Positions 28,090 through 35,943 of a DNA stretch of 37,721 nucleotides are shown here, in pieces. The stretch is from Hydrogenophilus sp. (lineage in GTDB: Bacteria; Pseudomonadota; Gammaproteobacteria; Burkholderiales; Thiobacillaceae): assembly GCA_020725265.1 (NCBI GenBank), contig DYFK01000024.1, positions 1 to 37,721 on the forward strand, given 5' to 3'. The notes below the pieces were generated by a model that saw nothing but the letters and a program-made list of their open reading frames with translations, did no database searches and was not told the origin of the DNA. Position 1 is the stretch's first letter. Each line of letters begins with the position of its first letter. A program made the translations under genes and the position numbers.

Positions 28090-28967
28090 GTGGTCAGGCG
28101 GCGCAACGCCTCGCGGTACTTGTCGGCGGTACGGGCGACGACGTCCGGCGGCAGCTCCGGGCCGGGCGCCCGCTTGTTCCAGCCCGAAGTGGTCAGCCAG
28201 TCGCGCACGTACTGTTTGTCGAAACTGGGCGGGTTCTCGCCAACCCGGTACTGGTCGACCGGCCAGAAGCGAGAGGAATCCGGCGTCAGGACTTCATCGA
28301 TCAAGGTCAGCGTGCCGTTTTCGTCGAGGCCGAACTCGAACTTGGTATCGGCGATGATGATGCCGCGCGTCAGCGCGTAATCGGCGGCCGCCCGATACAG
28401 CGCGATGGCGGCATCGCGCACCCGCGCCGCCAGTTCGGCACCGAGCAGCGCCTCGCATCGCGGGTAGTCGATGTTCTCGTCATGCGCGCCGACGGCGGCC
28501 TTGGTCGAGGGCGTGAACAGCGGTTCCGGCAGCTTGTCCGCCAGCCTCAGGCCCGCCGGCAGTGCGATACCGCAGACCATGCCGGTCTTCTGGTAGTCCG
28601 CCCAGCCGGAGCCCACCAGATAGCCGCGCACGATGGCCTCGATGGGCAGCGCCTTGAGCCGCTTCACCACGATGGCGCGGCCGACCACCTGGTCCCGCTC
28701 CTCAGGCGCCACCACCGATTCCGGCGCGTCACCGGTCAACTGGTTGGGCAGGATGTCCGCCAGCCTCCGGAACCAGAAATCCGCAACCGCCGTCAGCACC
28801 CGCCCCTTTTCAGGAATGGGCGTCGGCAGCACCACATCAAAGGCGGACAACCGGTCGGTGGTGACGATGAGCATGCGCCTGTCATCAACGGCGTAGATGT
28901 CGCGCACCTTGCCCTTGTGGATGAGCGGCAGGGACTGGATGGAGGATTCGAACAGGGTGTCGGACAT
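28086..28967 (-). CDS. purC: Phosphoribosylaminoimidazole-succinocarboxamide synthase (SAICAR synthetase)
   Basis: This 293-residue enzyme joins CAIR and aspartate with ATP in purine synthesis. The glycine/lysine ATP motif [26 protein letters not shown] begins at residue 18. Further family motifs are [25 protein letters not shown], and the metal and substrate region [11 protein letters not shown] with [14 protein letters not shown]. The length is that of the longer SAICAR synthetase subtype. Just downstream are the rnpB promoter and gene. Its upstream flank is the edge of the accessory island. Confidence 0.97.
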   Translation of the reverse strand: MSDTLFESSIQSLPLIHKGKVRDIYAVDDRRMLIVTTDRLSAFDVVLPTPIPEKGRVLTAVADFWFRRLADILPNQLTGDAPESVVAPEERDQVVGRAIVVKRLKALPIEAIVRGYLVGSGWADYQKTGMVCGIALPAGLRLADKLPEPLFTPSTKAAVGAHDENIDYPRCEALLGAELAARVRDAAIALYRAAADYALTRGIIIADTKFEFGLDENGTLTLIDEVLTPDSSRFWPVDQYRVGENPPSFDKQYVRDWLTTSGWNKRAPGPELPPDVVARTADKYREALRRLTT

Positions 28968-29032
28968 GATGGGTGGGCAAGTGAAGGATGCGGTATTTTA
29001 GCGGGTGGCGGGGAGAGGGCTGTGTCGGTTGT

Positions 29033-29100
29033 TCGGCCAAAGCCGCCGTTGGCGGTGGCCCTGCAGAACGGCCGGTGACGTGGTGGCTCCCGCCAGTTAC
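29033..29100 (+). repeat. Left copy of an imperfect inverted repeat flanking the accessory gene
   Basis: These 68 bases align without gaps to the reverse complement of 32849-32916, with 56 identities and 12 mismatches by direct comparison (82 percent). Shared blocks include TCGGCCAAA, CGTTGGCGGTGGCC and GAACGGCCGGTG. It lies upstream of the 1187-codon gene and of purC. The rest of the 28968-29208 gap holds no clear gene; GATAAT at 29147-29152 is a possible but weak -10 box for the accessory gene. Confidence 0.75.
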
Positions 29101-29208
29101 TGAGAACTGGTGATATGGGTCTCGCTGATGCAGCGGCAATCTGACAGATAATTCCTCGGTCCGGGACAGGAATGCGTGCTGTCTCGTCATCGAGAAGGGA
29201 GGGGGGTA

Positions 29209-32200
29209 ATGACCATGATTCCAAAAATAAGCGCGGACATCGTGCTGTTGACGGTCAACAAACATGAACAGACGCAGCTTACAGCCGTCCTCGAGCACCA
29301 TTTGAATCATCGCTTGGTGTCGATTCAAGGCGCGAGCAACGAGGTCTATCTCGATGCAGGCGAGATCAATGGGCAGCACGTCATGGTCGCGAAGTCATTG
29401 ATCGGCTCGACCGGATCAGGAGCATCCTTCGACACGGTTACCAATATCCTTGATGACCTGTCTCCCCAGGTGATCATTGCTGTGGGCATCGCATGGGGCG
29501 CCAAGAATACTGATGGACAGCGCATTGGCGACATTCTTCTCTCCACACGCCTGCGTGACGCCCAGCACCACAAAATCACCGCGGAGGAGATCATTCCACG
29601 GGGAACGATCGAAGCCGCGAATGGCACCTTGCTGAAGACATTCCTCGCTGCCGCCGACCAGACAGACAAACGCACGCACGAGGGGTTGCTGATATCGATT
29701 GAAACGCTGTTCGACGACGAACAACATCGGAATAAAGTCATCGCTGCGGATCAGCATCAGGCAATTGGCGGAGAGATGGAAGGTAGCGGACTCCTCATGG
29801 CACTACGAGGGACGAGGGAGCGACGGGTTGACTGGCTAATAGTCAAGGCAATCTGCGACTGGGGCTTCAAGAAGAACGAAGACCCAGTCAAGAAGGAACA
29901 GGACCAGATTAATGCTGCCCGGAATGCAGCGGAATTGTGCGTTGCCGCGATTGATCGCTTCCGGCTAGGGCGCGCAGCAGCACAGAGTGATAGTGCATCG
30001 AACAAAGCCAGCACCGACAGCGACTCGGAAACAGATTCGAAGTCACAAACCCCGTGCCCCACACCTTTCACTAGCGAATCAAATTCGGGGAGCGCGTCAT
30101 CTCTAGCCAAGAGTGACGTTCAGAAACAGCGTTCCGCTTCGCGCCCAAGGCTTTACGGCCGAGAAAAGCTGCTCGAAAGCCTTACCAAGGATCTTGCCGC
30201 GACAGGATGTTTGTTGCTCTACGGAATGCGCGGCAACGGTAAGACGTCTGTCATTGATGCGTTGCTTGACAAAGAACCTTGGGTCTCATGGGACCCCGAA
30301 ATTCGAATCGTGGCCAGCGTTGTACGTGAGCCGTCGGATTTCTTTCGCTGGATTGCCAAAGCGTTGGGTATCAACGACGAATGCCCACAGCCGCCGACAG
30401 GTACGCTTCAGGAACAAATTGCAGCTATCTCAAGAAGAGTTGGTCGCCTAAGACGGACAGTAGTCTGGATCGATCAAGCACATCTCTGGTTTGACCGCGA
30501 TAACTGGCGAAATCCTCAATTGGGCGTGTTGGTTGCAGCGCTTCAGCGAGTCGTCGGTGATCAGTGGGGTTGGATATTTGAGCTTCGAGAGCGACCTCCC
30601 CAAGGCTTATTTCCTAAAGGGAGCGCAGTCGAGGTTGCTGGCCTTGATAAAGATTCACTAAGGGAATGGCTTGCCAATTCGTCGCCTGATACCGATAACG
30701 CGGATTGGCAAATTTCGGGCAATAACCTGCGCGCCCTGTATCAGTGGCTTGGTGGCGGACAAGGACACCAAGCGCATCCTTTTGCCACGAGGCTTCTGAT
30801 AGACGTCGCACAGGGTTTGGGTGTGTCGCCGATGGAGGTACGGCAGCGGTTCTTGAAACAAGCTGAAGACAAAGTCGAACAATTCCTGCTGGCCGATTTG
30901 TTCAATCATGTGCTGTCGGCTTCTGAACAAAAACTGCTGCTCGCATTGAGCCTGTATAGAGGAGCAATTCCACATGACCACATTGAACCACTGGAGGCGC
31001 GCCTAACCGTAGCCAGCGCATGGACAGGACTAGACCAACGCTGCTTATTGCCAGCGGATAGCCGACAAGAGCGGTTCTATCTTCACGGTTTTCTGTCGGC
31101 GTGGCTTCGACAAAAACTTGGATATCAAAGCGAGGATGGCTCGGACGCCGACCAGACTGCCCATGAAGAGGTTAAGCATCACCTCGCGAAGGAGCTTCAT
31201 CAGGCCATTGGGGAATGCTGGCTTGAGCAAGTTCGCGGCAGGCGACATGTGACAGCAGTGAACATCGAGCGGGCGCTAGAAGCATTTCACCATTTGATTG
31301 CCGCTGGTGAGCTTTGGGCTGTAAGGGAAATTGCGATCGATTTGATTGCTGGCCATCACGACGGGGCACTGGGCCGCCTCTGGACAATCTGTAGACGACT
31401 GCACAAAGAAAAGAAAGGAGATGATTATCTTGAGCACGTACTTAGATACATTCTTCAGATAAGCCCAGATGATCCCAAGGCACTTCGATTCCTAGGCGAG
31501 ACGCTACGCCGCGAGCGCGGCCGGAACGACGCTGAAGCTCTGAAACTTTTCCGACGTGCGTTTGAAGTACAGCCTTCCCATCCGCCTAACCTTACAAACC
31601 TTGGCGTCTCTCTTCTGGCCCAAGGACCGGAAGGTGCCAGCGAATATATTGGAGTAGTCGATCTAGCACGGAAGCAGAACCCAACCGCTGTCAATGATTA
31701 CGTTGTGGCGGTCGAGCTTGCCTGTCTTGATCTTGTATCGCCCGACCCAGCGGCTGCCTCTCGTAAGCGACTTGAGTTGATTAACGCCGGCAGTCGGCAT
31801 GCTGCGTTTTACGGCGCTGAAGCTTCTTGGCAGTTAGAGCACGGCGATCCTGCCGAAGCATTGCGTATCCTTGAACTTGCTGATGAAAGAAGATGTGGCG
31901 ATGAGGTAACCGCATCCATCAAGGCCACAGCCTTGGAAAAATTGGGGCGAGGGGCCGATGCTTCCCGGCTACGCCAAGCAATGATTGACCGGGGGACTCG
32001 CAATCCAGCCATTTACTCGGCAGAGATTGCGCACCTAATCGGTCAGAACAGGCTAAATCGAGCAAAGAAGCTAGTTGAGCAGGCAGAAAAACGGGGGTGC
32101 AGAAATGAATACATCGCGTCTGCTCGTGCACATGTGCTTGGTGAAATGGGCCAGGGGTTTGAAGCCTCCAGATACCGCATGAAACTGATTGACGGAAACA

Positions 32201-32772
32201 GTAGGGATGCGGCGATATATCACGACGAAGCAAAGTGGCAGCTAGAACAAGGCAACCCCAATGAAGCTGCGCGACTGCTTGATTGCGTAGATGAATTCGG
32301 TGGATCAGACGACTACACACTGTCCATCCGCGCATCTGTACTTGAAGCCTCCGGCAAGGGGATGGAGGCATCCAAACTGCGAACAGAGAAAATTGATGCA
32401 AACAGTTGCAATCGGACCTTCTATTCAGCAGAAGCGAAATGGTTGCTAGATCAGGGGCTAACCGAAAAGGCTCTACAAATTTTGGATATTCTCGACGAAC
32501 GGGGACTTGGCGACGAATACGCAAATGGATTGCGAGCATCAGCACTGTGCAAAGCAGGGCGTAACGAAGAGGCTTCTCTGCTACGGCAACGGATGATCAA
32601 TAGGGGTAGCAAATACCTTCCAGTTTTCATCACGGAGATGGAATGGCAGTTGGCGCAGGGAAACTTTGATGAGGTCATCAGAATTGCAGGCTTGGCTAAG
32701 CAGCGCGGGATTGAGAATGCACGGCTGGCTGAGCTTCAGGCGCGGGCAATAGAGCTCAAATCGCGTCAGTGA
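29209..32772 (+). CDS. NLR-like STAND NTPase with nucleoside phosphorylase/nucleosidase-like effector and TPR-like sensor (putative anti-phage protein)
   Basis: The product has 1187 residues. Residues about 9-250 resemble the MTA/SAH nucleosidase and purine nucleoside phosphorylase fold: an N-terminal E20 in a strand-loop (VLLTVNKHEQT), GSTGSG (66-71), IAVGIAWG, then GGEMEG (187-192) and ICDWG (215-219), which supply the glutamate and aspartate expected at the active site. Residues about 255-315 are a Ser/Asp/Thr-rich linker. An NTPase follows with Walker A GMRGNGKT (339-346) and Walker B-like VVWIDQAH (418-425), where Q replaces the usual acidic residue after D422. From about 740 the protein is helical, and residues 867 onward repeat every 68 residues. 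The ATG at 29209 follows GGGAGGGGGG. Sampled GC is near 47-50 percent against about 70 percent around it, which suggests transfer. The role as an immune protein is inference. Confidence 0.82.
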   Translation: MTMIPKISADIVLLTVNKHEQTQLTAVLEHHLNHRLVSIQGASNEVYLDAGEINGQHVMVAKSLIGSTGSGASFDTVTNILDDLSPQVIIAVGIAWGAKNTDGQRIGDILLSTRLRDAQHHKITAEEIIPRGTIEAANGTLLKTFLAAADQTDKRTHEGLLISIETLFDDEQHRNKVIAADQHQAIGGEMEGSGLLMALRGTRERRVDWLIVKAICDWGFKKNEDPVKKEQDQINAARNAAELCVAAIDRFRLGRAAAQSDSASNKASTDSDSETDSKSQTPCPTPFTSESNSGSASSLAKSDVQKQRSASRPRLYGREKLLESLTKDLAATGCLLLYGMRGNGKTSVIDALLDKEPWVSWDPEIRIVASVVREPSDFFRWIAKALGINDECPQPPTGTLQEQIAAISRRVGRLRRTVVWIDQAHLWFDRDNWRNPQLGVLVAALQRVVGDQWGWIFELRERPPQGLFPKGSAVEVAGLDKDSLREWLANSSPDTDNADWQISGNNLRALYQWLGGGQGHQAHPFATRLLIDVAQGLGVSPMEVRQRFLKQAEDKVEQFLLADLFNHVLSASEQKLLLALSLYRGAIPHDHIEPLEARLTVASAWTGLDQRCLLPADSRQERFYLHGFLSAWLRQKLGYQSEDGSDADQTAHEEVKHHLAKELHQAIGECWLEQVRGRRHVTAVNIERALEAFHHLIAAGELWAVREIAIDLIAGHHDGALGRLWTICRRLHKEKKGDDYLEHVLRYILQISPDDPKALRFLGETLRRERGRNDAEALKLFRRAFEVQPSHPPNLTNLGVSLLAQGPEGASEYIGVVDLARKQNPTAVNDYVVAVELACLDLVSPDPAAASRKRLELINAGSRHAAFYGAEASWQLEHGDPAEALRILELADERRCGDEVTASIKATALEKLGRGADASRLRQAMIDRGTRNPAIYSAEIAHLIGQNRLNRAKKLVEQAEKRGCRNEYIASARAHVLGEMGQGFEASRYRMKLIDGNSRDAAIYHDEAKWQLEQGNPNEAARLLDCVDEFGGSDDYTLSIRASVLEASGKGMEASKLRTEKIDANSCNRTFYSAEAKWLLDQGLTEKALQILDILDERGLGDEYANGLRASALCKAGRNEEASLLRQRMINRGSKYLPVFITEMEWQLAQGNFDEVIRIAGLAKQRGIENARLAELQARAIELKSRQ
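31807..32772 (+). repeat. Tandem 68-residue (204-bp) TPR-like repeats within the STAND protein
   Basis: Repeat units start at residues 867, 935, 1003, 1071 and 1139, exactly 68 apart; the last is incomplete. Each begins (F/I)Y-x-x-E-(A/I) followed by WQLEQG-like and EA-x-x-LL helices. Mid-unit is a G-D-E-Y-like turn, then RA-x-x-L-x-x-x-G-x-G-x-EAS-x-LR, and the unit ends near MID-x-x-SR. This equals two 34-residue helical hairpins per unit. DNA identity between units is low, so this is old protein-level duplication. Confidence 0.85.
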
Positions 32773-32848
32773 GTTTCCGCGTATATCAGCAAAGTTACCA
32801 ATTATCATCCCGGATGGAGGCCGGTAAAAGTCCAATTGGCAACCCTCC

Positions 32849-32916
32849 GTGAATGACGGGAACCTGCACGACACCGGCCGTTCCGCCAGGCCACCGCCAA
32901 CGTCGGTTTTGGCCGA
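32849..32916 (-). repeat. Right copy of the imperfect inverted repeat flanking the accessory gene
   Basis: This is the reverse-complement partner of 29033-29100 (56 of 68 positions match). It begins 76 bases after the stop codon of the STAND gene. Together the two copies bracket the island. No transposase, integrase or target-site duplication is visible. Confidence 0.75.
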
Positions 32917-32979
32917 CAAGCCGCCCCCCCCAGCCCCATGCTAGCCACCACCTGAAACCAGTCGGTTTCGACCGACAAG
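32902..32979. repeat. Two 19-base hairpin repeats (GTCGG...CCGACAAG)
   Basis: Copies lie at 32902-32920 and 32961-32979 and differ at two positions. The second is a perfect 6-bp stem with a TTCG tetraloop. The first keeps the stem through a T-G pair with loop TTTG. The first overlaps the right inverted repeat. Apart from these repeats, the 32773-33025 gap shows no gene. Confidence 0.6.
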
Positions 32980-33025
32980 CATCGCGCGTCTCCGGCTGGA
33001 GAGCTCGCACCCGGAGCCGGCGTGA

Positions 33026-33325
33026 TCAGTCGTCCTCGCCCAGTTCCGGGTTCCAGCCCTTGGTCTTGGCCAGGGCCATGGCCTTCTGGTACAGCTCCAC
33101 GTGGCGTTGGCGCAAGTCTTCGGGCAGGCGGCTGGGCAGGTTGCCGTATTTGTCCCATTCGTCCTGGACCCGGTCCATGAGCATCTGCATGCGGCCCATT
33201 TCCCAGCCGGCGCAGTCCTCGGTCTCGGGGATGAAGCCGAACAGCCAGCCATCCAGGACGATGCGGCCCAGTTGGGTCATGCCGTGTTTGTCGTTGTTGA
33301 AGCCGACGTATTTGTTGTCGCTCAT
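33026..33325 (-). CDS. Conserved-looking hypothetical protein downstream of the RuBisCO operon
   Basis: The 99-residue product is soluble, acidic and rich in aromatic residues and methionine (DGWLFGFIPETEDCAGWEMG, MQMLMDRVQDEWDKYGNLP, then a basic helix RQRHVELYQKAMALAKTKGW). I do not recognise a family and see no signal peptide or membrane segment. AGGA lies about eight bases before the ATG at 33325. It is on the same strand as cbbO, 187 bases beyond it, with a palindromic repeat between. In that gap GTGCAATAG and GTGCAAAATAG (minus strand, 33377-33355) form a short direct repeat that may hold a weak -10. It could be an accessory protein of CO2 fixation, but nothing in its sequence shows that. 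Confidence 0.75.
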   Translation of the reverse strand: MSDNKYVGFNNDKHGMTQLGRIVLDGWLFGFIPETEDCAGWEMGRMQMLMDRVQDEWDKYGNLPSRLPEDLRQRHVELYQKAMALAKTKGWNPELGEDD

Positions 33326-33478
33326 GCTTTCATCCTGATGGGGACGGGGGGGCGCTATTTTGCACGATCTATTGCACCAGACCGGCCTGTTCCAGGGCGG
33401 TCATGCGTCCGGGTGTTCATGAGGGAAACCCTCACCTTTCACACGCGGCGAGGGCCGCTGTGATGGCGCTGTTTCTGG

Positions 33479-33498
33479 ATTCCCGCCCGCGCGGGAAT
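33479..33498. repeat. dRS3-like 20-base palindrome (ATTCCCGC...GCGGGAAT)
   Basis: A perfect 8-bp stem with a four-base loop, in the context TGGATTCCCGC...GGGAATGACGG. This form is a widespread dispersed repeat in Neisseria (dRS3) and other proteobacteria. It lies 14 bases past the cbbO stop codon and may act as a transcript end. Upstream at 33419-33434 is another small hairpin, TGAGGG-AAA-CCCTCA reduced by one loop base. Confidence 0.65.
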
Positions 33499-33512
33499 GA
33501 CGGGGTTTGGGG

Positions 33513-35858
33513 TCATCGCGTAAGCCCGGCGTAGAGCAGCGGCAATTTCTCCGGCAGCCGCTGCACGTGGTCCACCACCATGTAGTTCTTCTGCCCGAAG
33601 ATGCGGCTGACGTAGTTGTCGGCCCGGGGGTCCAGGCTCATGCAGTAGGTGGTGACGCCGAACTTGGCCACTTCCTCCACCGCCTTCTTGGTGTCGTAGC
33701 GCAGGTATTGCGGGTCGCGCACGTCGATGTCGGCGGGTTCGCCGTCGGTGATGACGATGAGCAGCTTCTTGGCGGAGCGCTGCAATTTCAGGTGGTGGCC
33801 GGCGTGGCGGATGGCGGAGCCCATGCGGGTGGAGAGCTGGCCGGTCATGCCGGCGAGCCGGGCCTTGGGCTCTTCGTCCCAGGCTTGGTCGAAGTCCTTG
33901 AAGCGGTAGTACTCGACGTCGTGGCGGCCGTCGGAGCAGAAGCCGTGGATGGCGAAGGGGTCGCCCACCTTGCTGATGGCGTCGCTCAACAACACGCAGG
34001 CCCGGCGGGTGAGGTCCAGCACCGAGTATTCCTGGCCGAGGACGATGTCGTTGGTGGATTCGGAAAGATCAAGCAGCACCAGGATGGAGAAATCCCGGGT
34101 CTTGCGCACGCTGCGCATCATGATGCGCGGGTCCGGCTGGTTGCCCATGCGGATGTCGGTGAAGCTGGCGATGGCGGCGTTGATGTCGATTTCGTCGCCG
34201 TCCTCCAGCTTGCGGATGCGCTGCACGCCCTGCGGCTGCATGGCGTCCAACAGGAACTTCATGCGGTGGATTTCCCGCTTGTACTGGCTGGTGATGTCGT
34301 TGATGAGTTGCAGGTCGCCCTGCTTGGCCCGCTTTTCCAGCACCGTGGTCCAGGCCGGGCGCTCCAGCTGGATCTGGTAGTCCCACTCGGCGTAGTGGAA
34401 GGGGTCGGAGATGGGTTCCTTGCCTTCCAGCGAGTTGATGCTGACACCTTCCTGGTCCAGGTAGAACTCGGTGGGCAGCACCCAGATTTCCTGGGCGTCG
34501 TCGGTGGCCAGCTCGTTGTCGACCTCGTTCACCATCTCCATGAGGCTGACGTACTTGCGCACCTGCTTGACCGACTCGTAGCCGGCGGCGGCGGCCTTGT
34601 CGAAATCGAATTCCTCGAATTCCCAGAAGTAGCGGTTGTCGTCCCGGTAGGGCGCGGTGAGGACGTCCTTGCGGGGGTTGAAGGGGATGTTCTTGTCCTT
34701 GAAGCTGTGCGCCAGGGTGACGCCGATGTCCCAGGACACCTGGTTGTCGCCCAGCTTGTCGTCCATCACGGCCTGGGCGAACAGGGCGCGGCCTTGGGCG
34801 ATCCAGGCGTCGTCGTCGCGGTAGCTCTCGTCCAGCAGGGCCCGGGCCAGGCGATCCAGATAATCGCCCATGCTGGCGTTCTGCTCCGGAGTGACGGTGT
34901 GCAGCTTGGCCCACATCGCCTTCAGGCCGGGGAATCGGCGGATGGACAGGGTTTCGACCCGGGCGTCCTCGATCACCGAGATCACCGCCATCTGCATCGG
35001 GTTGAGGGCTTCGGCGGAGATGGGCTGGCGGGTTTCCACCACGTGGGCGGCGCAATGAGCGGCGGCGGCCCGGTAGAGTTCGAGGCCGCTGACAGGTTCA
35101 TGGCCTTCCGGGGCGAAGTCGTCGAAGGCATCCGGCAGATGCAGCAGGTAGTCCTCGATGTAGGGCTTCAGGCCTTCCCGGGTTTCGTAGTCGCCGGCGG
35201 TGGGGCGCATGAAGAAGTCCCGGGCCCAGAGGGCGCGCATGTACATGTTGATGCGCCGCTGCACGTCCACCAGCAAAGTGCCCTTGCGCTCCTTCTGGAG
35301 CATGGCCAGGGATTCCTTGCTCTCCAGGCCGAAGTAGCGAATCTGTTCCTCGTAATTGGTGCGATGGGCGTGGGCGCCCCACATGGCCCAGCGCCGCAGG
35401 CCGCCGAGGGTCAGGTTCTGGAACAGCACTTCCAGCTTGTCCAGCATGGGGCGCACGCCCCGGGGCGCCTGGGCGATCAAGGTGCTGAGGAATTGCAGGT
35501 ACTTGCGGAACAGCTCGGCGTCGCCCAGCCGGTTGGCGGCGGTGGGGGCGGTCGCCAGCAGCAGTTCGATGACCGAACCGGAGGTCTTGGAGGCCAGCAT
35601 CAGGGAGGCGGTGGCCAGATCGCTGACCACGTCCTCGCCCACTTCCTTGGCGACCATGGGCGCTTGTTCGATCCAGGTTTCCACCAGGGAGTCGCCCCGC
35701 CCCAGGCCGCGTATGGCGGACACGCCCTTCAGGTAGTTGTCGAGCCCTCGGGGGGACAACACCTTGGTGGCTTCGTGCCAGTTGGCGTTCAGCGCCGCCC
35801 GGCTGTGGTCGGAGAGGGATTCCAGCAGTTCGGCGTAGTCGTCGAGTTGGATGGACAT
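33513..35858 (-). CDS. cbbO: RuBisCO activase subunit CbbO (VWA-domain protein)
   Basis: The product has 781 residues. Its C-terminal von Willebrand A domain carries the metal-binding motif D597-L-S-E-S601, followed by VITDGEPADIDV. The long N-terminal region is the CbbO-specific helical part. With the AAA+ protein CbbQ it forms the complex that removes inhibitory sugar phosphates from RuBisCO; CbbO bridges CbbQ to the RuBisCO. The ATG at 35858 (MSIQLDDYAELLE) is chosen; the frame extends seven codons further into a repeat element. It lies 85 bases after cbbQ, the gap being mostly a heptanucleotide repeat. Confidence 0.95.
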   Translation of the reverse strand: MSIQLDDYAELLESLSDHSRAALNANWHEATKVLSPRGLDNYLKGVSAIRGLGRGDSLVETWIEQAPMVAKEVGEDVVSDLATASLMLASKTSGSVIELLLATAPTAANRLGDAELFRKYLQFLSTLIAQAPRGVRPMLDKLEVLFQNLTLGGLRRWAMWGAHAHRTNYEEQIRYFGLESKESLAMLQKERKGTLLVDVQRRINMYMRALWARDFFMRPTAGDYETREGLKPYIEDYLLHLPDAFDDFAPEGHEPVSGLELYRAAAAHCAAHVVETRQPISAEALNPMQMAVISVIEDARVETLSIRRFPGLKAMWAKLHTVTPEQNASMGDYLDRLARALLDESYRDDDAWIAQGRALFAQAVMDDKLGDNQVSWDIGVTLAHSFKDKNIPFNPRKDVLTAPYRDDNRYFWEFEEFDFDKAAAAGYESVKQVRKYVSLMEMVNEVDNELATDDAQEIWVLPTEFYLDQEGVSINSLEGKEPISDPFHYAEWDYQIQLERPAWTTVLEKRAKQGDLQLINDITSQYKREIHRMKFLLDAMQPQGVQRIRKLEDGDEIDINAAIASFTDIRMGNQPDPRIMMRSVRKTRDFSILVLLDLSESTNDIVLGQEYSVLDLTRRACVLLSDAISKVGDPFAIHGFCSDGRHDVEYYRFKDFDQAWDEEPKARLAGMTGQLSTRMGSAIRHAGHHLKLQRSAKKLLIVITDGEPADIDVRDPQYLRYDTKKAVEEVAKFGVTTYCMSLDPRADNYVSRIFGQKNYMVVDHVQRLPEKLPLLYAGLTR

Positions 35859-35868
35859 GGTTGTTCTC

Positions 35869-35939
35869 GCGAGTGGCAAGTGGCAATTGGCAGGTGGCGA
35901 GCGGCGGGCGCTACTGGCGACTCACGACTTGCCACTCGC
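35869..35939. repeat. Degenerate heptanucleotide repeat with inverted ends, between cbbQ and cbbO
   Basis: From 35873 the units are GTGGCAA, GTGGCAA, TTGGCAG, GTGGCGA, GCGGCGG, then decay. The outer 13 bases (35869-35881) are repeated exactly in inverse at 35927-35939, so the whole element can fold into a hairpin. It fills the cbbQ-cbbO gap and shares unit order with the element inside murG. Confidence 0.75.
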
Positions 35940-35943
35940 CAAA

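Noticed and set aside
29209-29960. Reading the N-terminal domain as an ordinary metabolic MTA/SAH nucleosidase
   Set aside because: The domain is fused through a low-complexity linker to a P-loop NTPase and repeat array, has foreign base composition and sits in no methionine-salvage context.
29033-32916. Insertion sequence or transposon bounded by the inverted repeats
   Set aside because: No transposase or integrase is encoded, no target duplication is visible, and the repeats are only 82 percent alike. I keep it as flanking repeats only.
32805-33158. A 117-codon minus-strand frame covering the gap after the STAND gene
   Set aside because: It overlaps the better-supported 99-residue gene in another frame and crosses the inverted repeat and both hairpins; its sequence is arginine- and proline-rich noise.
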